From: Fidelibacterota bacterium
GTDB lineage: Bacteria > Fidelibacterota > Marinisomatia > Marinisomatales > UBA1611
Direction: 5' to 3'
Length of the DNA stretch: 46,950 nt
NCBI GenBank assembly: GCA_029936885.1
Contig: JAPYRR010000004.1
Span: 3,224-50,173 of the forward strand
The stretch's first letter is position 1. Each line of letters opens with the position of its first letter. The position numbers and the translations under genes were made by a program. Under the pieces are notes generated by a model. That model did no database searches and was not told the origin of the DNA. It saw nothing but the letters and a program-made list of their open reading frames with translations. Positions 29,018-38,242 of the stretch are shown here, piece after piece.

Positions 29018-30937
29018 ATGCAAGGTTACTGTCCTAGTTTAACGAAATACCAACGATGGCAAACACGAGAAGTCATGGTTGGGAATTTAGGTGTAGGCAG
29101 CAATAATCCGATCCGAATCCAATCCATGACCACAACAGATACCATGGATACGGAAAAAACCATTGCTCAATCTATCAGAATGATTAAAGCAGGTTGTGAG
29201 ATTGTTCGAATAACGGCACCCAGCATTAAAGAAGCAGAAAATCTTCGGGCAATCCGGGATGGTTTGAGAGAGAAAGGATATGATGTCCCTTTGGTTGCTG
29301 ATATACATTTTACACCCAATGCCGCGGAAGTTGCAGCTCGAATTGTTGAAAAAGTTCGAATTAATCCAGGGAATTATGCGGATCGCAAAAAATTTGAGAT
29401 TCACGACTATAATGATGATACTTATGCTCAGAAATTGGATCGGATTCGAGACCGGTTTATTCCATTAATAGAAATTTGTAAAGAGCATGGTACAGCCATG
29501 AGGATTGGTACAAATCATGGTTCACTTTCTGATAGGATAATGAGTCGTTACGGAGATACACCTTTAGGCATGGTTGAATCTGCAATGGAATTCATTCGTA
29601 TTGCTGAAGAAATAGACTATCACGAAATTATTTTGTCTATGAAAGCCAGCAACACTCAAGTGATGGTTCAGGCATATCGATTACTCGTGAAAACAATGGT
29701 AGATGAAGGAATGAATTATCCACTTCATCTGGGCGTTACAGAAGCTGGTGAGGCAGAAGATGGACGAATTAAATCTGCTGTTGGAATTGGAACACTCATG
29801 GAAGATGGCTTGGGTGATACTATTCGTGTATCATTAACCGAAGAACCTGAAGCAGAAATTCCGGTAGCACAAGTTTTAGTTGATAGATATGATGGAAGGA
29901 AAACTCATAAACCAATTCCAGGAGTTGTTACAACTTCCTATGATCCATTTTTTCGTTCTCGAAGAGTGACAAATACTATTTTGAATTTTGGTGGAGAAGA
30001 AGTTCCTAGAATTGTGGGTGACCTTTCTGAAATAAATTCAATTCATTGGAAGGATTTATCTCGATTCGGATATTTGTATTCAAACTCTAATGATAAATGG
30101 CATATTTCAGATCAGGCTGTGGATTATATTTATATTAAAAACAATTCTATTGATTTTGAAATTCCAGGTACACTTGGCATTATTCAAAATTTTGAATCGG
30201 TGGAAGAGAAAGAAAGGCACATTCCTTTGTATTCTATTGGAAATATCAATAGTGTTCCAAAAGATCAAATTACTTTCCTAGAAATTGGCTCAAATATTCA
30301 TGGTGCCAAATTGAACGTTATTATGGAAAAGATTAAGTCCATGCCAAAAACTATTTTAATTCTTGAATCAAATAACGAACACGGATACGCGGAATTAAGG
30401 AGATTTTTTATTGATTGTCTGAATGATAATATTAAAAATCCAATTATCGTAAAAAGATCTTATCCAAATTGTTCGGTTGATGAAATGTTACTTTATTCTG
30501 CAATAGATTTAGGCGGCCTTCAACTAGATGGATTTGGGGATGGCATTTGGATCGAATCCGGTCATGATGAGGGATTTGTAAATGAAACTGCATTTGGAAT
30601 TCTCCAAGCATGTCGTTCAAGAATTTCCAAGACTGAATATATCTCCTGCCCATCTTGCGGACGAACCTTATTTGATCTTCAGGAAACAACAGCAAAAATA
30701 CGGGCTAGGACAGGTCACTTAAAAGGTCTTAAGATTGGAATTATGGGGTGTATTGTAAATGGACCCGGTGAAATGGCAGACGCAGATTATGGATATGTAG
30801 GAACGGGAGTTGGGAAGATCTCTCTGTATAAAGGTCAAGAAGTTGTTGAAAAAAATATTCCTGCTGGATCTGCAGTTGAAGCTCTTATCAGTTTAATTGA
30901 TTCTCATGGAGATTGGATTGAACCAGCAGATGTTTAG
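29018..30937 (+). CDS. ispG: 4-hydroxy-3-methylbut-2-enyl diphosphate synthase, large (three-domain) form
   Basis: NPIRIQSMTTTDTMDTEKT, LVADIHFTPNAA, CPSCGRTLFDLQ, GIMGCIVNGPGEMADADYGYVG. Confidence 0.96.
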   Translation: MQGYCPSLTKYQRWQTREVMVGNLGVGSNNPIRIQSMTTTDTMDTEKTIAQSIRMIKAGCEIVRITAPSIKEAENLRAIRDGLREKGYDVPLVADIHFTPNAAEVAARIVEKVRINPGNYADRKKFEIHDYNDDTYAQKLDRIRDRFIPLIEICKEHGTAMRIGTNHGSLSDRIMSRYGDTPLGMVESAMEFIRIAEEIDYHEIILSMKASNTQVMVQAYRLLVKTMVDEGMNYPLHLGVTEAGEAEDGRIKSAVGIGTLMEDGLGDTIRVSLTEEPEAEIPVAQVLVDRYDGRKTHKPIPGVVTTSYDPFFRSRRVTNTILNFGGEEVPRIVGDLSEINSIHWKDLSRFGYLYSNSNDKWHISDQAVDYIYIKNNSIDFEIPGTLGIIQNFESVEEKERHIPLYSIGNINSVPKDQITFLEIGSNIHGAKLNVIMEKIKSMPKTILILESNNEHGYAELRRFFIDCLNDNIKNPIIVKRSYPNCSVDEMLLYSAIDLGGLQLDGFGDGIWIESGHDEGFVNETAFGILQACRSRISKTEYISCPSCGRTLFDLQETTAKIRARTGHLKGLKIGIMGCIVNGPGEMADADYGYVGTGVGKISLYKGQEVVEKNIPAGSAVEALISLIDSHGDWIEPADV

Positions 30938-31011
30938 CATTGTCCATTTAACGTGTAAAAGCGTATTATTCGACTAGATAAATTGTACAAGAAGTTTAAT
31001 AAGAGTCTATT

Positions 31012-31446
31012 ATGAAAAAACTCATTCCATTTCTATTCATTGTAATGCTATTTGCGCAGGATGGCCCGGGGACGCTGTCCCCCGTAGTAACCTATTGGAA
31101 AACTTTATCCTCGGATGAAAAGGAGACCTTCCTCTTCTCTTACATGACTCAAGTATATGAGACGCATACAGAATTAAAAAATTCTGAAGGGTATGGAGGA
31201 ATCACGGAATGGTATTATAACAATCGAGCTGAGCTAATTTATGGCATATTTGATAAATTAGAAGAAGTCAAAATCAGTGAGATGGCAAAGTGGATCGACG
31301 AATATTATTCTCACGGCGAATATGCAAATCGTCCTTTCTTTGAAGCATTGGAATTTGCTTACCGGTTTGCAGATGCATCTGGAGCAACCATGTGGGAAAA
31401 ATATGAGAATCTTAAATTTGATAAAATAAAACCCGGAAAAAATTAA
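31012..31446 (+). CDS. Secreted protein of unknown function (144 aa)
   Basis: Signal peptide MKKLIPFLFIVMLFAQ; no family recognised. Confidence 0.65.
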   Translation: MKKLIPFLFIVMLFAQDGPGTLSPVVTYWKTLSSDEKETFLFSYMTQVYETHTELKNSEGYGGITEWYYNNRAELIYGIFDKLEEVKISEMAKWIDEYYSHGEYANRPFFEALEFAYRFADASGATMWEKYENLKFDKIKPGKN

Positions 31447-31637
31447 TGTCTTTTCGCCAGCCAGAGTTTATTGATGAATGGCTGAATATTTATAGAGAAG
31501 GTGGTTTTTCAAAACTTATAAAAGAAAAAGGGTTTGTGGTTCTTGTAACTTTCTTTTTATTTTATTTGATTCGTGATTCAATTTTATATTTATTATTGCC
31601 TTATTTAGCTTATTCAAATTTTAGTTCGTGTTTCTGA
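31446..31637 (+). CDS. Small membrane protein of unknown function (63 aa)
   Basis: One or two TM helices (GFVVLVTFFLFYLIRDSILYLLLPYLAY); overlaps previous stop by 1 nt. Confidence 0.6.
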   Translation: MSFRQPEFIDEWLNIYREGGFSKLIKEKGFVVLVTFFLFYLIRDSILYLLLPYLAYSNFSSCF

Positions 31638-31638
31638 A

Positions 31639-33180
31639 TTGAATTCTAAAGTCCTCAGCAGTGCCATTCTTGGAATCGATGCCTATGTGGTTGAGGTGGA
31701 ATGTCATATCACAGGATCTAAACTTCCCAAATTTATTACAGTTGGTTTACCGGAAGGTGCAGTAAAGGAAAGTAAAGAACGCGTTTCAGCTGCCATCCAG
31801 AATAGTGGATATAAACTTCCAGGGAAACATATCACGATCAATCTTGCGCCAGCAGATATCCGAAAAGAAGGTTCTGCTTTTGATCTTCCCATAGCAGTTG
31901 GACTTTTATCAGCCATGGGAGAAGTGAGTGATAATTATATAAATAAGATCCTTTTAATGGGTGAATTAGCATTGGATGGTTCAATTCGTCCAATCCAAGG
32001 TGTGCTTCCTATTGCGATTTGTGCTAAAAAAAATGGGATTCCAGGTATCATTGTTCCTGAAGAGAATGCCAAGGAAGCCTCTGTAGTTGAAGGTATAAAG
32101 GTTGCCAGTGCTTCATCCTTAAATGAAGTGGTTGATATCCTCAATGGCATGATTGAAAAAGATGCGATTAAAACGGATTTAAAGTCCCATTTCCAACAAC
32201 ACAGTCATTATGGAAGAGATTTTTCGGACGTGAAAGGACAGGAGCAAGTTAAGCGAGCGTTAGAAGTGGCAGCAGCCGGCGGACACAATGTAATTATGGT
32301 AGGTCCACCCGGTAGCGGAAAAACGATGCTGTCCAAAAGAATTCCCACTATCCTGCCGGACTTGACTCTTGATGAAGCGCTTGAAACAACGAAAATTCAC
32401 TCCGTAGCCGGAATATTACAAGAAAAGCATGGATTGGTAGGGATTCGGCCATTTCGATCTCCACATCATACAATTTCGGATGCAGGGCTTATTGGGGGTG
32501 GTACAATACCAAAACCGGGTGAAGTGAGTTTGGCTCACCATGGTGTTTTATTTTTAGATGAACTACCAGAATTCAAAAAAAATGTTTTGGAAGTAATGCG
32601 ACAACCTTTAGAAGATGGGGTGGTAACCATTGCTCGAGCCGCTTTGACATTGACTTATCCATCACAATTTATGTTGGTTGCAGCCATGAACCCTTGTCCC
32701 TGTGGTTACGCAACTGATCCAAAAAATGAATGTGCCTGTTCATCTCAAATGATCCAAAGATATATGAGCCGAATCTCAGGTCCCCTCATGGACAGGATTG
32801 ATATCCATATCGAAGTTCCCACAGTTGCATTTCAGGCATTAGCCAATAAGGAAGAGGGAGAACCATCAAAAGAAATCCAAAGCAGGGTTCAAAAAGCAAG
32901 AGAAGTTCAGTTAACTAGATTCAAGAAATCGAGAAATTTATTTGCCAATGCCCAAATGGAAAGTCAAGATATTAAATCCTATTGTGGTTTAGACAGTGAA
33001 TCCAGCGAACTCTTAAGAACAGCCATGGATAAATTGGGGCTTTCTGCTCGTGCTTATGATAGAATCTTAAAGGTTTCTCGAACCATTGCAGACTTGGATG
33101 GGAAAAACAAGATTGATTCCATCCATATAAGTGAAGCAATTCAATACCGAAGCTTAGATCGGCAATTATGGTTGGGATAA
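31639..33180 (+). CDS. comM: YifB/ComM family Mg-chelatase-like AAA+ ATPase
   Basis: FITVGLPEGAVKESKERVSAAIQNSGYKLP, GPPGSGKTMLSKRIPTILP, FRSPHHTISDAGLIGGG, AAMNPCPCG. TTG start. Confidence 0.95.
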   Translation: MNSKVLSSAILGIDAYVVEVECHITGSKLPKFITVGLPEGAVKESKERVSAAIQNSGYKLPGKHITINLAPADIRKEGSAFDLPIAVGLLSAMGEVSDNYINKILLMGELALDGSIRPIQGVLPIAICAKKNGIPGIIVPEENAKEASVVEGIKVASASSLNEVVDILNGMIEKDAIKTDLKSHFQQHSHYGRDFSDVKGQEQVKRALEVAAAGGHNVIMVGPPGSGKTMLSKRIPTILPDLTLDEALETTKIHSVAGILQEKHGLVGIRPFRSPHHTISDAGLIGGGTIPKPGEVSLAHHGVLFLDELPEFKKNVLEVMRQPLEDGVVTIARAALTLTYPSQFMLVAAMNPCPCGYATDPKNECACSSQMIQRYMSRISGPLMDRIDIHIEVPTVAFQALANKEEGEPSKEIQSRVQKAREVQLTRFKKSRNLFANAQMESQDIKSYCGLDSESSELLRTAMDKLGLSARAYDRILKVSRTIADLDGKNKIDSIHISEAIQYRSLDRQLWLG

Positions 33181-33259
33181 ACCCTTGAATCAAATTAATT
33201 AAAATTGTGGATCCATTTTTTGATAAGTGACATTTAATGAACTATTGTATTTTTAACCT

Positions 33260-33364
33260 ATGATTCAACCACTATTTTTCACACTTTTCGCATTTAGTTT
33301 TCTATATGGGGCGAATTGGATCAGTCATTTAAGAAAATACTTAATGGGTGAACTAAATGGATAA
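33260..33364 (+). CDS. Candidate 34-aa membrane microprotein overlapping folB start
   Basis: ATG ORF MIQPLFFTLFAFSFLYGANWISHLRKYLMGELNG*; stop overlaps folB ATG (ATGGATAA). Confidence 0.35.
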   Translation: MIQPLFFTLFAFSFLYGANWISHLRKYLMGELNG

Positions 33365-33713
33365 AGTACGCATTTTAAATCTCAAAATTCCTGCTCGTCA
33401 TGGTGTGTACGAGTTTGAAAAGGACAAAGATGGCTTGTTCGAATTGGATGTGGAGATGCATACTGATTTATCTTCGGCAGGGAAATCTGATGAATTAAAG
33501 GACACCATCAATTATGATAAAGTTGTGTCTGTTATTATAGAAGAATTCACCAAAAAAGATTATAATTTGATCGAGGCTGTAGGAGATGCTATTTGCGTAG
33601 CGTTATTGTCCGTCTTCCCGATTCGCAAGGTTATTATTAAAATTCGGAAACCTCATGCACCCATTATGGCGAACCTGAATACAGTAGAAATCGAACTGGT
33701 TCGGGAGAAATAA
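33357..33713 (+). CDS. folB: Dihydroneopterin aldolase
   Basis: RHGVYEFEKDKDGLFELDVEMHTDL, DTINYDKVV, VIIKIRKPHAPI; followed by folK. Confidence 0.92.
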   Translation: MDKVRILNLKIPARHGVYEFEKDKDGLFELDVEMHTDLSSAGKSDELKDTINYDKVVSVIIEEFTKKDYNLIEAVGDAICVALLSVFPIRKVIIKIRKPHAPIMANLNTVEIELVREK

Positions 33714-34223
33714 TTGAAACCGGTCCATGCCTATTTATCACTGGGATCCAATTTAGGAGACCGGGAATCGAATCTTGCCCAAGCGACCATGGCATTGTTG
33801 ATTAATTTTGATATATCTGATATTGAATCATCATCCTATTACGAAACAGAGCCCTTGTATAATGTGGATCAACCGGATTTTCTTAATTCTGTCGTTAAAT
33901 GCACCACGACGTTAAAACCATTTGATTTTTTAGATGTATGCAAAAGGATCGAAAAAATGTTAGGTCGTTCTGAGACTCGAGAAAAAAATAGTCCCCGAAT
34001 CATTGATATTGATATTTTATTTTATGGTGATTCGATTTTGGAAACCGATGAATTAACGATTCCTCATCCAATGTTGGGTATTAGAAGATTTGTATTAATA
34101 CCATTTGCTGAATTGGAGCCTAATTTTCAAATTCCCCATTCAAAAATCACCATTAATGATCTGCTTGATCATTGTATTGATAATTCCAATGTTATACGCC
34201 ACCGCATGGAGACACAGGCTTGA
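33714..34223 (+). CDS. folK: 2-amino-4-hydroxy-6-hydroxymethyldihydropteridine diphosphokinase
   Basis: AYLSLGSNLGDRESNL, SSYYETEPL, SPRIIDIDILFYG, PHPMLGIRRFVLIPFAEL. Confidence 0.96.
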   Translation: MKPVHAYLSLGSNLGDRESNLAQATMALLINFDISDIESSSYYETEPLYNVDQPDFLNSVVKCTTTLKPFDFLDVCKRIEKMLGRSETREKNSPRIIDIDILFYGDSILETDELTIPHPMLGIRRFVLIPFAELEPNFQIPHSKITINDLLDHCIDNSNVIRHRMETQA

Positions 34224-34861
34224 GAAATTTGTACTATATTGCAATTGAAGGACCCATTGGTGTCGGCAAAACCAGCCTTGCCAATTTAATGACAAAAGAA
34301 TTGGGTGCACGTCTTGTACTGGAAGAATTTGAAGAAAATCCTTTTTTACCCGATTTTTACAAAGATCCAGAACGTTATGCTTTTCAAACGCAACTTTTCT
34401 TTTTATTACAACGATATCGCCAACAGCAAGAACTCCGGCAAGTGGATATGTTCCAAAAATTACTCGTAACTGATTATATGTTTGTGAAGGATAGGCTCTT
34501 TGCATCTTTGAATTTAGGTGAGAAAGAAATGCAACTGTATGATACGGTTGCAAATTTATTGGAACGGAATATTATTAAACCTGATCTAGTGATATATCTT
34601 CAAGCGGATACGGATACCTTAATGAAAAATATTTCCCAACGGGGTAGAGCCATGGAAGATGAAATTACCTACGAATATATTGACGCATTGAGCCAGGTTT
34701 ATACCGAATACTTTTTCCGTTACCAAGACACGCCATTGGTCATTATTAATACAAATAACATCGATTTTGTCCATAATGAAAATGATTTGAAAGAGGTGAT
34801 CAATTATATTCGTCAACCTGTCTCAGGGACAAAATTTTTCAATCCTGTTACGGACCTATAA
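34220..34861 (+). CDS. Deoxynucleoside kinase
   Basis: IAIEGPIGVGKTSLA; DYMFVKDRLFA; YLQADTDTLMKNISQRGRAME. Confidence 0.9.
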   Translation: MRNLYYIAIEGPIGVGKTSLANLMTKELGARLVLEEFEENPFLPDFYKDPERYAFQTQLFFLLQRYRQQQELRQVDMFQKLLVTDYMFVKDRLFASLNLGEKEMQLYDTVANLLERNIIKPDLVIYLQADTDTLMKNISQRGRAMEDEITYEYIDALSQVYTEYFFRYQDTPLVIINTNNIDFVHNENDLKEVINYIRQPVSGTKFFNPVTDL

Positions 34862-35043
34862 TGATAAAATGGTTCATTTTTAGTTTAATGGGATATCTGC
34901 TTTATAAAGCATCAGGACCCTTATTGTCTCTTTTTAAGATTAAAAAATCTATTAAGGACAAACAAAGAAAATCGGAGATACGTTCAAAGGTTTTAAAAAT
35001 GGACATACAGGATGCAGAATTCGAGGAGAAAGAAAATGAATAA
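34861..35043 (+). CDS. Small membrane-anchored protein (60 aa)
   Basis: N-terminal TM and charged tail; overlaps flanking genes. Confidence 0.55.
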   Translation: MIKWFIFSLMGYLLYKASGPLLSLFKIKKSIKDKQRKSEIRSKVLKMDIQDAEFEEKENE

Positions 35044-35464
35044 ATTAAAATTACTATTAACAAATCAAGAATTAATTCCAGATAGTAAGGATTGGGCTTT
35101 GCTTATTTTAAGAGTCATTCCATCCTTTTTTTTATTTTACAATCACGGAATGGACAAAATAACGGCTGGTCCAGAAACTTGGGGATGGCTTGGTGGAGCA
35201 ATCCTATCATTGATTGGGATTTCGTTTGGACATGTTTTATTTGGATTTCTAGCAGCATTGAGTGAAGGTGTAATGACTTTACTCGTTTTAGTAGGATACA
35301 AAACCAGGCTTGCTTCTTTTTTTATAATGATGACAATGTTTCTTGCTGGCATTTATCATTTATCTGAGGGAGAAAGTCCAGAATCTGCTTTCATTTATTT
35401 TATAATTTATTTCGTTTTGTTCTTGAGAGGCTCTGGCCAATTCAGTATAGATGAAAGAATTTGA
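35036..35464 (+). CDS. DoxX family membrane protein
   Basis: LLILRVIPSFFLFYNHGMDKI, FGFLAALSEGVMTLLVLVGYKTRLASF; SD GAGGAG before ATG 35036 (ORF track start 35012). Confidence 0.85.
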   Translation: MNKLKLLLTNQELIPDSKDWALLILRVIPSFFLFYNHGMDKITAGPETWGWLGGAILSLIGISFGHVLFGFLAALSEGVMTLLVLVGYKTRLASFFIMMTMFLAGIYHLSEGESPESAFIYFIIYFVLFLRGSGQFSIDERI

Positions 35465-35467
35465 CGT

Positions 35468-36493
35468 ATGAATGCTGTACGAATCCATGACCACGGCGGG
35501 ACAAATGTCCTAAAATGGGAGAAAATACCAAAACCTAAATTGTCATCAGGACAGGTTCGTGTTGATATAAAGGCAACTTCATTGAATCATTTGGATATAT
35601 GGGTTCGGAAAGGAATTCCCGGTGTACCACTTCCCTTAGTTACAGGTAGCGATGCGTCAGGCGTAATTTCTGCTGTGGGGGAAGGCGTAGATGATTCTCG
35701 GATTGGGAAAAAGGTTATGATTCAACCTTTGGTTTATTGTGGCGACTGTAAAGCTTGTTGCACTGGGAAAGAAAATATATGTGAATCTATGTGTATTATG
35801 GGAGAGAATTCTCAGGGCGTGAATGCTGAACAAATTGTTGTAAATATAAATCAAATAGTTCCATTTCCAGATCATTTAAGTTTTGAAGAAGCAGCGTCAT
35901 TTGCATTAGTGGCCCAAACTTCATATCAAATGTTAGTAAATCGTGCAAATCTTCAAAAGAATGAAACCATTATGATTTGGGGAGCAAGTTCGGGCGTTGG
36001 GAGTATGGCTATTCAAATAGCAAAAGCAAAAGGTGCGCGAGTAATTGCCATTGCTGGGACATCTGGAAAATGTGAAAAAGCGAAGTCTCTTGGTGCCGAT
36101 GAAATAATTAATTACAGAAAAGATGATATTTTAGATAAAGTCAATTCCTTCACGAATGGAAGAGGTGCGGATGTAGTTTTTGAACATGTGGGCGAATTAA
36201 CCTGGAAAAATTCAATGAAAAGCCTAGGACGTGGCGGGAGGGTTGTTACGTGCGGATCAACCACTGGATTCAAAGCCGAAATAAATTTGACGCATTTATT
36301 TTTCAAACAGCAATCAATCTTGGGTTCGACTATGGGATCAAAATCTGCATTTAATAAAGCCTTGTCTTTATTAAACGATGGTAAAATAAAGCCGGTAGTT
36401 GACCGTATATTTCCTATATCAAAAATTCCAAATGCACATAAATATTTAGAATCCGGGAAACAGTTCGGAAAGGTAGTTTTATCCTATGAATAA
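35468..36493 (+). CDS. Zinc-binding alcohol dehydrogenase / quinone oxidoreductase family (MDR)
   Basis: GSDASGVISAVGEGV, CGDCKACCTGKENICE (structural Zn cysteines), WGASSGVGSMAIQIAKAKGARVIA. Confidence 0.93.
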   Translation: MNAVRIHDHGGTNVLKWEKIPKPKLSSGQVRVDIKATSLNHLDIWVRKGIPGVPLPLVTGSDASGVISAVGEGVDDSRIGKKVMIQPLVYCGDCKACCTGKENICESMCIMGENSQGVNAEQIVVNINQIVPFPDHLSFEEAASFALVAQTSYQMLVNRANLQKNETIMIWGASSGVGSMAIQIAKAKGARVIAIAGTSGKCEKAKSLGADEIINYRKDDILDKVNSFTNGRGADVVFEHVGELTWKNSMKSLGRGGRVVTCGSTTGFKAEINLTHLFFKQQSILGSTMGSKSAFNKALSLLNDGKIKPVVDRIFPISKIPNAHKYLESGKQFGKVVLSYE

Positions 36494-37067
36494 ATTAATT
36501 ATCATTTTATTTCCTGTTTTGGTTTTGGGTAATTTTGATTATGTCTCTAACGGGTTTGGATTGGATATTGGCTCTAGTGGTTCAGGTATTTTTATTATGA
36601 GGAACTATAGCCATAGTTCAGAACGATATTCTTTGAATGGTGAATTACGTTACTATGATATCAAAGCTGATGATGAAACGATTGTTTACGATTATTATAC
36701 AGGACAATATAAAACCTTAGGTGGTAAAAGTCTTTTTATGTTGCCAGCGTTCATTGGTGTAAATTATTATCCATTTGTGGGTAAAATTGAAAACAATTTT
36801 TCTCCCTTTATAACAGCAAAAGGAGGAATGTTGACCACAGTTGATGGTCGGGAATTTGGATCTTTTAGTGAAAGATGGAAAAATTCCGAAATCCAATTTT
36901 CACCGGGTGGATTTCTGGGAGTTGGAATTGATTTCAAAATGGTCGGCCAATCCACAGTAATGGTTATGGTTGGATTTGAATTTCTACCGTTAAAGAAAAT
37001 AGCCGATGGGAAGAATAATTATTCAGGATTCTTAATTCATCTCTCATTTAACAGAAGAGCAAAGTGA
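36486..37067 (+). CDS. Secreted/outer-membrane beta-strand-rich protein of unknown function
   Basis: Signal peptide MNKLIIILFPVLVLG; beta-rich, ends IHLSFNRRAK. Confidence 0.6.
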   Translation: MNKLIIILFPVLVLGNFDYVSNGFGLDIGSSGSGIFIMRNYSHSSERYSLNGELRYYDIKADDETIVYDYYTGQYKTLGGKSLFMLPAFIGVNYYPFVGKIENNFSPFITAKGGMLTTVDGREFGSFSERWKNSEIQFSPGGFLGVGIDFKMVGQSTVMVMVGFEFLPLKKIADGKNNYSGFLIHLSFNRRAK

Positions 37068-37768
37068 TTCCTGATAAAGCTTTTTTTGTTAATCCCAAAA
37101 TGGTGATTGGGAACGCATTTCATTTAGATAAAAACGAATCAAATCATGCCACACGAGTTCTCCGACTAAATCCTGGGGATGAAATCTGTCTCTTAGATGG
37201 TTTTGGAATGGGGTACCATGCCGTCATTGATATTGTTGGGGATAAAGTTAGCGGGACCCTAAAGAGAGAATATCTAGAGTATGGTGAGAACCCATGTTCA
37301 ATTATATTAGCATCAGCTTTGATAAAACGGGACAGGTTTGAATTATTGTTAGAAAAAGCCACAGAATTAGGTGTAACTGAGATTCAACCTATGATAATGG
37401 AACGATGTGTTAAAAGGACCTTGAATATTGAAAGATGCCAAAAGATTGTCATTTCGTCTGCGAAACAATGCCGAAGAAGTCGATTCCCTTTATTGAAAGA
37501 GCCATTGGATTTGGATACATTTTTAACACATAGGAATGGAAAAATAATTTGTGGACACATGAATTCAGAAAAAACATTATCTCAATTAAATTTAGTTTCT
37601 GATGATCATATTACTGTATTAATTGGACCGGAAGGAGATTTTACAGAAAATGAGATGGAAAAAATGAAAGATGTGGGTGTATTATTTTTTAATCTGGGGG
37701 AAAGACGTCTCCGAGCAGAAACGGCTGCATTAAATACTCTTTCCGTTTTGAATGAATTATTAAACTAG
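37064..37768 (+). CDS. rsmE: 16S rRNA (uracil1498-N3)-methyltransferase RsmE
   Basis: HATRVLRLNPGDEICLLDG, LLEKATELGV, IGPEGDFTENE, LGERRLRAETAALNTL. Confidence 0.95.
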   Translation: MIPDKAFFVNPKMVIGNAFHLDKNESNHATRVLRLNPGDEICLLDGFGMGYHAVIDIVGDKVSGTLKREYLEYGENPCSIILASALIKRDRFELLLEKATELGVTEIQPMIMERCVKRTLNIERCQKIVISSAKQCRRSRFPLLKEPLDLDTFLTHRNGKIICGHMNSEKTLSQLNLVSDDHITVLIGPEGDFTENEMEKMKDVGVLFFNLGERRLRAETAALNTLSVLNELLN

Positions 37769-37777
37769 GGAGATACC

Positions 37778-38122
37778 GTGGAAGATTGTTTATTTTGCAA
37801 AATAATTAATGGAGATATTCCAGCAGATAAAGTATTCGAGAATGAAAGACTTTTGGCATTTCGGGATATAAATCCGGCCGCACCCACCCATATTTTGATT
37901 ATTCCGAAAATTCATATTTCTACTTTGAACGATCTTCAGCCGGAACATAATGGTTTAATGGGGGAATTAGTTAGTACCGCCTCCGAAATAGCGAAACAGG
38001 AAGGAATTGCGGAAGCGGGCTATCGAACCGGATTTAATTGCAATGAAGCCGGTGGACAAACTGTATTTCATATCCATTTACATTTAATGGGCGGACGCAC
38101 ATTTTCTTGGCCACCAGGGTAA
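37778..38122 (+). CDS. HIT family protein (HinT-like)
   Basis: DCLFCKIINGDIPADKVFE, NEAGGQTVFHIHLHLMGGR (HxHxHxx). Confidence 0.96.
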   Translation: MEDCLFCKIINGDIPADKVFENERLLAFRDINPAAPTHILIIPKIHISTLNDLQPEHNGLMGELVSTASEIAKQEGIAEAGYRTGFNCNEAGGQTVFHIHLHLMGGRTFSWPPG

Positions 38123-38242
38123 TCATTTAATAAAATTTCATTCACCAATAGGCAAATTCAAAAAGACATTAGAATAGAATCCTGTGGTGGATATCCGGAC
38201 TTAAAACCTGTAATTTCCTTACCCACATTCTAACCAGCACTC

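Noticed and set aside
29018-30937. IspG as an unusual gene fusion because of its 639-aa length
   Set aside because: The three-domain long IspG form is established in plants and Bacteroidota/Chlamydia-like bacteria, so length alone is not novel.
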